A DNA stretch of 7,713 bases. Source: an uncultured Desulfobacterales bacterium (GTDB lineage Bacteria; Desulfobacterota; Desulfobacteria; Desulfobacterales; G020354645). Both the position numbers and the translations under genes were made by a program. How positions within the stretch are numbered: position 1 is the first letter of the stretch; every line of letters starts with the position of its first letter. The notes beneath the pieces were generated by a model, which saw only the letters and a program-made list of their open reading frames with translations, was not told the origin of the DNA and searched no databases. The stretch is taken from the NCBI GenBank assembly GCA_947259865.1, contig CAMYNZ010000463.1, forward strand, positions 1-7,713. Direction: 5' to 3'. Of this stretch, positions 5,496-7,713 are shown one piece after another.

Positions 5496-5903
5496 ATGCT
5501 GAAATACATAATATGGATCCATATTTTCCTGGGTCTAATTCTGGCCCCGATATCAGGTCCTGCCCAGGCAGCTGATATCGCTCCGATGATAACAAAAGAA
5601 GCATTGTTAGAAATGCTGGCAAATGATGATCTTATTATCCTTGATGTTCGCGCCCACCCGGACTGGATGTCCAATGAATTCAGGATCAAAAACGCGTTGC
5701 GAGTCGATCCGGATGATTTCGAATCATGGGGCAATTTGTTTCCAAAAAACAAGTTGCTTGTTTTATACTGAGCTTGACCCAATGAATCTACCAGTGCCCG
5801 TTGGGCATTAAAGCTTATCAACAACGGATACCGTAGCGTGTTCGTGCTCAGGGGCGGTTGGAACGAATGGCTGGAAGCTAATTTCCCGATCGAAAAAAAG
5901 TAA
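5496..5903 (+). CDS. Periplasmic rhodanese-like selenoprotein with two in-frame UGA (Sec) codons, 135 aa
   Basis: The frame starts at ATG 5496 (AGAGG at 5485-5489, 6 nt spacing) with a signal peptide (hydrophobic core about 4-20, cleavage after AQA25). The rhodanese domain follows: DLIILDVRAHPDWMSNEF (45-62), IKNALRVDPDDFESWG, and the strand KLLVLY (86-91). Codon 92 is TGA (5769-5771), 93 is GCT, 94 is TGA (5775-5777). The same frame continues PNESTSAR (95-102), LINNGYRSVFVLRGGWNEWLEANFP and ends at TAA 5901-5903. From memory, relatives read YCACPNEATSAR here, so both UGAs replace cysteines; the first is the expected sulfur-carrying nucleophile. A SECIS-like hairpin lies just after. The role is probably sulfurtransferase or thiol/selenol redox chemistry in the periplasm. 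The alternative, a gene killed twice precisely at its two cysteines with everything after intact, is much less likely. Conventional calling would stop at 5771. The FxsA gene begins 30 bp later. Confidence 0.85.
5793..5809 (+). promoter_or_regulatory. Candidate bacterial SECIS element in the rhodanese mRNA
   Basis: AGTGCCC-GTT-GGGCATT forms seven consecutive pairs (one G-U) with a 3-nt loop whose first base is G (5800). Between the UGA codons and the loop lie 28 nt (first UGA, 5769-5771) and 22 nt (second, 5775-5777). Both fall in the 16-37 nt range known for bacterial SECIS elements, which usually have a small loop with G in the first two positions. It could recruit SelB-Sec-tRNA for both codons. 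No bulged U is obvious in the stem. Confidence 0.65.
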
Positions 5904-5933
5904 GGCTTGGCTAAAATAAGGAACCTCTGGTTT

Positions 5934-6320
5934 ATGTTGCTCAAACTTTTTCTGGCGTTCACCCTGATACCGATCATCGAACTCTACCTGCTCATCGAAG
6001 TCGGAACAATCATTGGAGCCCTCCATACGGTGCTTATAGTTATAGCTACCGGTTTTGCCGGCGCCTGGCTGGCCCGCTTGCAGGGCATGCAGACCATGAT
6101 TCGCGTCCGGTCCAGCCTGCAACAGGGAACAATGCCTGCCGAAGAACTTATTGACGCCCTCTTAATATTTATGGCCGGGATTGTACTGCTCACACCGGGT
6201 TTTGTTACCGATGCAGCCGGATTGCTCCTTTTGATTCCCAAGACGCGTGGTTACTTTAAACGTTTTCTGAGATATAAATTCGATCGCTGGATTCAAAATC
6301 AGAACATCCGTATCCAGTGA
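5934..6320 (+). CDS. fxsA: FxsA-family inner-membrane protein, 128 aa
   Basis: The start MLLKLFLAFTLIPIIELYLL is typical of FxsA. Hydrophobic segments lie at about 4-21, 25-46 and 75-98, the last containing the family signature LLTPGFVTDAAGLLLLIP. A cytoplasmic-type linker (MQTMIRVRSSLQQGTMPAEELIDA) separates segments 2 and 3, and the C-terminus is basic (RGYFKRFLRYKFDRW). E. coli FxsA modulates exclusion of phage T7 by the F plasmid; the physiological role elsewhere is unknown. Start ATG 5934 fits family N-termini, with AAGGA (5918-5922) 11 nt upstream; an in-frame TTG at 5907 adds nine residues but has no properly spaced ribosome-binding site. It is 30 bp after the rhodanese stop, so the two are probably one operon. 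No terminator with a T-run follows. Confidence 0.92.
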   Translation: MLLKLFLAFTLIPIIELYLLIEVGTIIGALHTVLIVIATGFAGAWLARLQGMQTMIRVRSSLQQGTMPAEELIDALLIFMAGIVLLTPGFVTDAAGLLLLIPKTRGYFKRFLRYKFDRWIQNQNIRIQ

Positions 6321-6362
6321 AAATACTAGAAGCGGTTATAAAATCCCATCTAAGGCTCAATA

Positions 6363-6400
6363 GCCCGCCCGTCTCGCCTGGGCGGCTCGCGTTGGCGGGC
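6363..6400. repeat. GC-rich 7-bp inverted repeat (REP-like)
   Basis: GCCCGCC (6363-6369) and GGCGGGC (6394-6400) are exact inverted arms around a 24-nt centre that itself contains CGCC/GGCG. It lies 43 bp after the FxsA stop. There is no T-run after it, so it is more likely a REP-type element than an intrinsic terminator, though it could still protect the 3' end of the transcript. Confidence 0.6.
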
Positions 6401-6416
6401 AGACCACCTTGCAAAA

Positions 6417-6444
6417 GGCTCGGCTGAGCTCGTCGCAGGCCTCT
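6417..6444. repeat. Palindromic repeat resembling a widespread GAGCTCAGCCGA-type intergenic element
   Basis: It contains the hairpin GCTC-GGCT-GAGC (6418-6429), GAGCTC (6426-6431) and AGGCCT (6437-6442). The reverse strand reads close to the ACGAGCTCAGCCGA-like sequences I recall being scattered between genes in many bacterial genomes. Assignment is from memory; copy number in this genome is unknown. Confidence 0.4.
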
Positions 6445-6473
6445 TAAAAATGCTCACATGCTAAAAGGTTGGG

Positions 6474-6497
6474 CCCGTTGACCCGTTAGTCCGTTTG
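6474..6497. repeat. Degenerate 8-bp tandem repeat, three copies
   Basis: CCCGTTGA, CCCGTTAG and TCCGTTTG follow one another without gaps, sharing a CCGTT core at fixed 8-bp spacing. This could be slippage-derived or a set of binding sites, 154 bp before the hydrolase ATG. Confidence 0.45.
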
Positions 6498-6631
6498 CCG
6501 GTGGAACCGTAAAAACTGATAACATTCCGTTTTGGACGGGCTAAATCCCGCTGATAACGGGACAAACCGGTTAACCGTATTTTGCGCCGTTTCCATAAAC
6601 GTAATCTTTACGATAGAGATAGCTTCTTGAT

Positions 6632-6637
6632 TATAAA
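6632..6637 (+). promoter_or_regulatory. Possible -10 element of the hydrolase gene
   Basis: TATAAA in an AT-rich context is the only reasonable -10 close to the gene; upstream TTTACG (6607-6612) is a poor -35. If used, transcription would begin near 6644, leaving under 10 nt before ATG 6652. This would explain why no Shine-Dalgarno is visible. Confidence 0.25.
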
Positions 6638-6651
6638 CTGTGAATATAGCT

Positions 6652-7452
6652 ATGGCTGCTGATTCAAAAACTGACTATTCGATACTGGATCGACCCGAGA
6701 TATTGATGTTCTTGTTTCATCCCCGACCCGAATCCAATGGGACTGCAGGAATCTCTTCTGCCCAGGATATGATGATAGCCGTTGAACCGGGCGTGGATAT
6801 TGGCGCACGATTTCACATGGCGGCAAAGACCGGCGTTAATATGATATTCTTCCACGGAAACGGTGAAATTGTTTCCGACTATGATGAACTGGGACCCGTT
6901 TATAACCAAATGGGGGTCAACTTTTTAGCGATAGATTACAGGGGTTACGGACGCTCAACCGGTCAGCCGACAGTGAGCGCCATGATGCAAGATTGCCATG
7001 TAATCTTTGCATTTATCAAAGAGTGGTTAATAACCCGCAAATATACCGGACCTTTAGTTGTGATGGGGCGTTCTTTGGGCAGCGCCTCCGCACTTGAACT
7101 GGTCCAACATTACAAAAACGAGATTGACGGATTGGTGATTGAAAGCGGGTTCGCTCATGTCACGCCGCTGTTAAAACTCCTGGGGATCGATACCGATGTT
7201 CTTGGATTCAAAGAAGAAACCGGATTTCGTAACATCGACAAAATTCGTGAATTTGATAAACCGACCTTGATTATACATGCGGAGCTGGACCACATCATTG
7301 CTTACTCGGAAGGAGAAGCCCTGTACCATGCGTGCGCGGCTCCCGATAAGGCCTTGCTTAAAATCCCGGGGGCAAATCACAATGACATCTTCATGCGCGG
7401 CTTCGCGGAATATATGGCAGGCGTAAAAGCGCTGGCAAGAAAGCTCATATAG
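6652..7452 (+). CDS. Alpha/beta-hydrolase family protein, 266 aa
   Basis: A serine hydrolase of the alpha/beta fold, without signal peptide and therefore likely cytoplasmic. From ATG 6652, the oxyanion-hole motif is FFHGNGE (67-73). The strand FLAIDYRGYGRSTGQPT (91-107) is typical of BEM46/FrsA-like or 'Hydrolase_4' members. The nucleophile elbow is GRSLG (139-143) with Ser141, the acid is Asp213 in HAELDHI (209-215), and the catalytic His is His243 in IPGANHND. The triad is complete and length normal, so it should be active; the substrate (ester, lipid, or peptide) cannot be read from the sequence. An in-frame GTG at 6640 would add four residues. Neither start has a clear ribosome-binding site; ATG is preferred as the standard codon. 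The gene converges with the next one, only 17 bp between the stop codons, and stands apart from fxsA behind a repeat-rich spacer. Confidence 0.9.
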   Translation: MAADSKTDYSILDRPEILMFLFHPRPESNGTAGISSAQDMMIAVEPGVDIGARFHMAAKTGVNMIFFHGNGEIVSDYDELGPVYNQMGVNFLAIDYRGYGRSTGQPTVSAMMQDCHVIFAFIKEWLITRKYTGPLVVMGRSLGSASALELVQHYKNEIDGLVIESGFAHVTPLLKLLGIDTDVLGFKEETGFRNIDKIREFDKPTLIIHAELDHIIAYSEGEALYHACAAPDKALLKIPGANHNDIFMRGFAEYMAGVKALARKLI

Positions 7453-7469
7453 AGCAAAAGACGAGGGGG

Positions 7470-7713
7470 TTACAATTTTTGGCCCGCCAGAAATTTTAAA
7501 TACTCACCTCTTCTGAGCAGACTTGGAAGGTCTTTTTCCCTGTTTTTTAAAACGTGTTTCAGATACTCCATATTCTTTTGGATCGCCTCGGCATATAAAT
7601 CGCGGTCTGCGTTCCAGCGTTTCTTAAAATGAGGACGTGCGAAATGGTTTACACCCCCGAGATCCCTGGCAAACGATTTAAGGGTGGCGGCATAAAAATC
7701 CTGTGATTTTTCA
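7470..7713 (-). CDS. C-terminal 80 residues of an unrecognised protein (runs off right edge)
   Basis: On the minus strand an open frame enters at the right edge and ends at TAA (7472-7470). The segment is basic, hydrophilic and apparently helical: FYAATLKSFARDLGG, then HFARPHFKKRWNADRDLYAEA, then KNMEYLKHVLKNREKDLPS, ending LRRGEYLKFLAGQKL. Periodic hydrophobics in the second half suggest amphipathic helices; there is no membrane segment. The composition looks like real protein, and no plausible gene overlaps on the other strand. I do not recognise the family, and the start lies outside the window. It is convergent with the hydrolase gene and no terminator is visible in the 17-bp gap. Confidence 0.75.
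   Translation of the reverse strand, partial: EKSQDFYAATLKSFARDLGGVNHFARPHFKKRWNADRDLYAEAIQKNMEYLKHVLKNREKDLPSLLRRGEYLKFLAGQKL

Larger units (their letters stand above)
6321..6651. other. Spacer rich in palindromic repeats before the hydrolase gene
   Basis: No credible gene. The left half holds GC-rich inverted repeats (6363-6400 and 6417-6444), the middle a degenerate 8-bp tandem (6474-6497), and further dyads: CCGT/ACGG at 6527-6539, TCCCG/CGGGA with a 7-nt loop at 6546-6562, and CGGTTAACCG at 6568-6577. The last 50 bp are AT-rich and must contain the hydrolase promoter. The build-up resembles accumulated intergenic repeat elements rather than one functional RNA. Confidence 0.55.

Noticed and set aside
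5907..5933. TTG start for FxsA
   Set aside because: It lacks a properly spaced ribosome-binding site, and family N-termini begin at the MLLKLFL equivalent (ATG 5934).
5450..5977. 175-codon minus-strand open frame across the rhodanese gene
   Set aside because: The rhodanese frame on the plus strand is clearly the coding one (conserved domain, signal peptide, ribosome-binding site). The antisense frame is a by-product.
6363..6400. Intrinsic terminator of the rhodanese-fxsA unit
   Set aside because: The GC-rich stem is long-looped and not followed by a T-run on either strand.

Overview
The window looks like chromosomal DNA of a Desulfobacterota (former Deltaproteobacteria) bacterium. The protein families (a periplasmic rhodanese, FxsA, Dabb, a cysteine-motif conserved hypothetical, a small HNH protein), the moderate G+C content and a probable selenoprotein all fit that group. 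This placement is inferred from family resemblance, not from a database search.

Left part, minus strand (1-2830). The 5' end of ileS (isoleucyl-tRNA synthetase) runs off the left edge and has its own sigma70-like promoter. Next come a UDP-glucose/nucleotide-sugar dehydrogenase (ugd type) and a small HNH-endonuclease-domain protein. The HNH gene lies 64 bp upstream of ugd on the same strand. A 185-bp divergent spacer separates HNH from the plus-strand genes.

Middle (3016-4989), plus strand. A Dabb-domain protein is followed by a conserved hypothetical protein with a CPxCP...HCP cysteine cluster. A gene-free stretch of about 290 bp (4139-4429) can fold into a three-way-junction-like structure. 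A very good promoter at 4430-4458 then leads into an exported DUF1566-type protein that is broken: the N-terminal part and the C-terminal part lie in different frames with the middle missing. Three tandem 26-bp hairpin-forming repeats follow immediately.

Right part (5172-7713). A small unknown protein is followed by the main discovery in this window, a signal-peptide-bearing rhodanese. Its reading frame continues through two in-frame UGA codons, UGA-GCU-UGA, placed exactly where this family has Cys-Ala-Cys. It ends at TAA 5903 after a fully conserved rhodanese C-terminus. A 7-bp stem with a G-first apical loop lies 22 and 28 nt after the two UGAs, as expected for one bacterial SECIS element serving both. 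The likely product is a periplasmic sulfurtransferase with a Sec-Ala-Sec active site. A plain gene caller would truncate it at 5771 and miss its catalytic loop. An FxsA-family membrane protein follows 30 bp later, then a 320-bp spacer packed with palindromic repeats, an alpha/beta hydrolase with an intact catalytic triad, and, convergent with it, the C-terminal end of an unrecognised gene leaving the right edge.

No tRNA, rRNA, CRISPR array, insertion sequence or intrinsic terminator with a clear U-tract was found.
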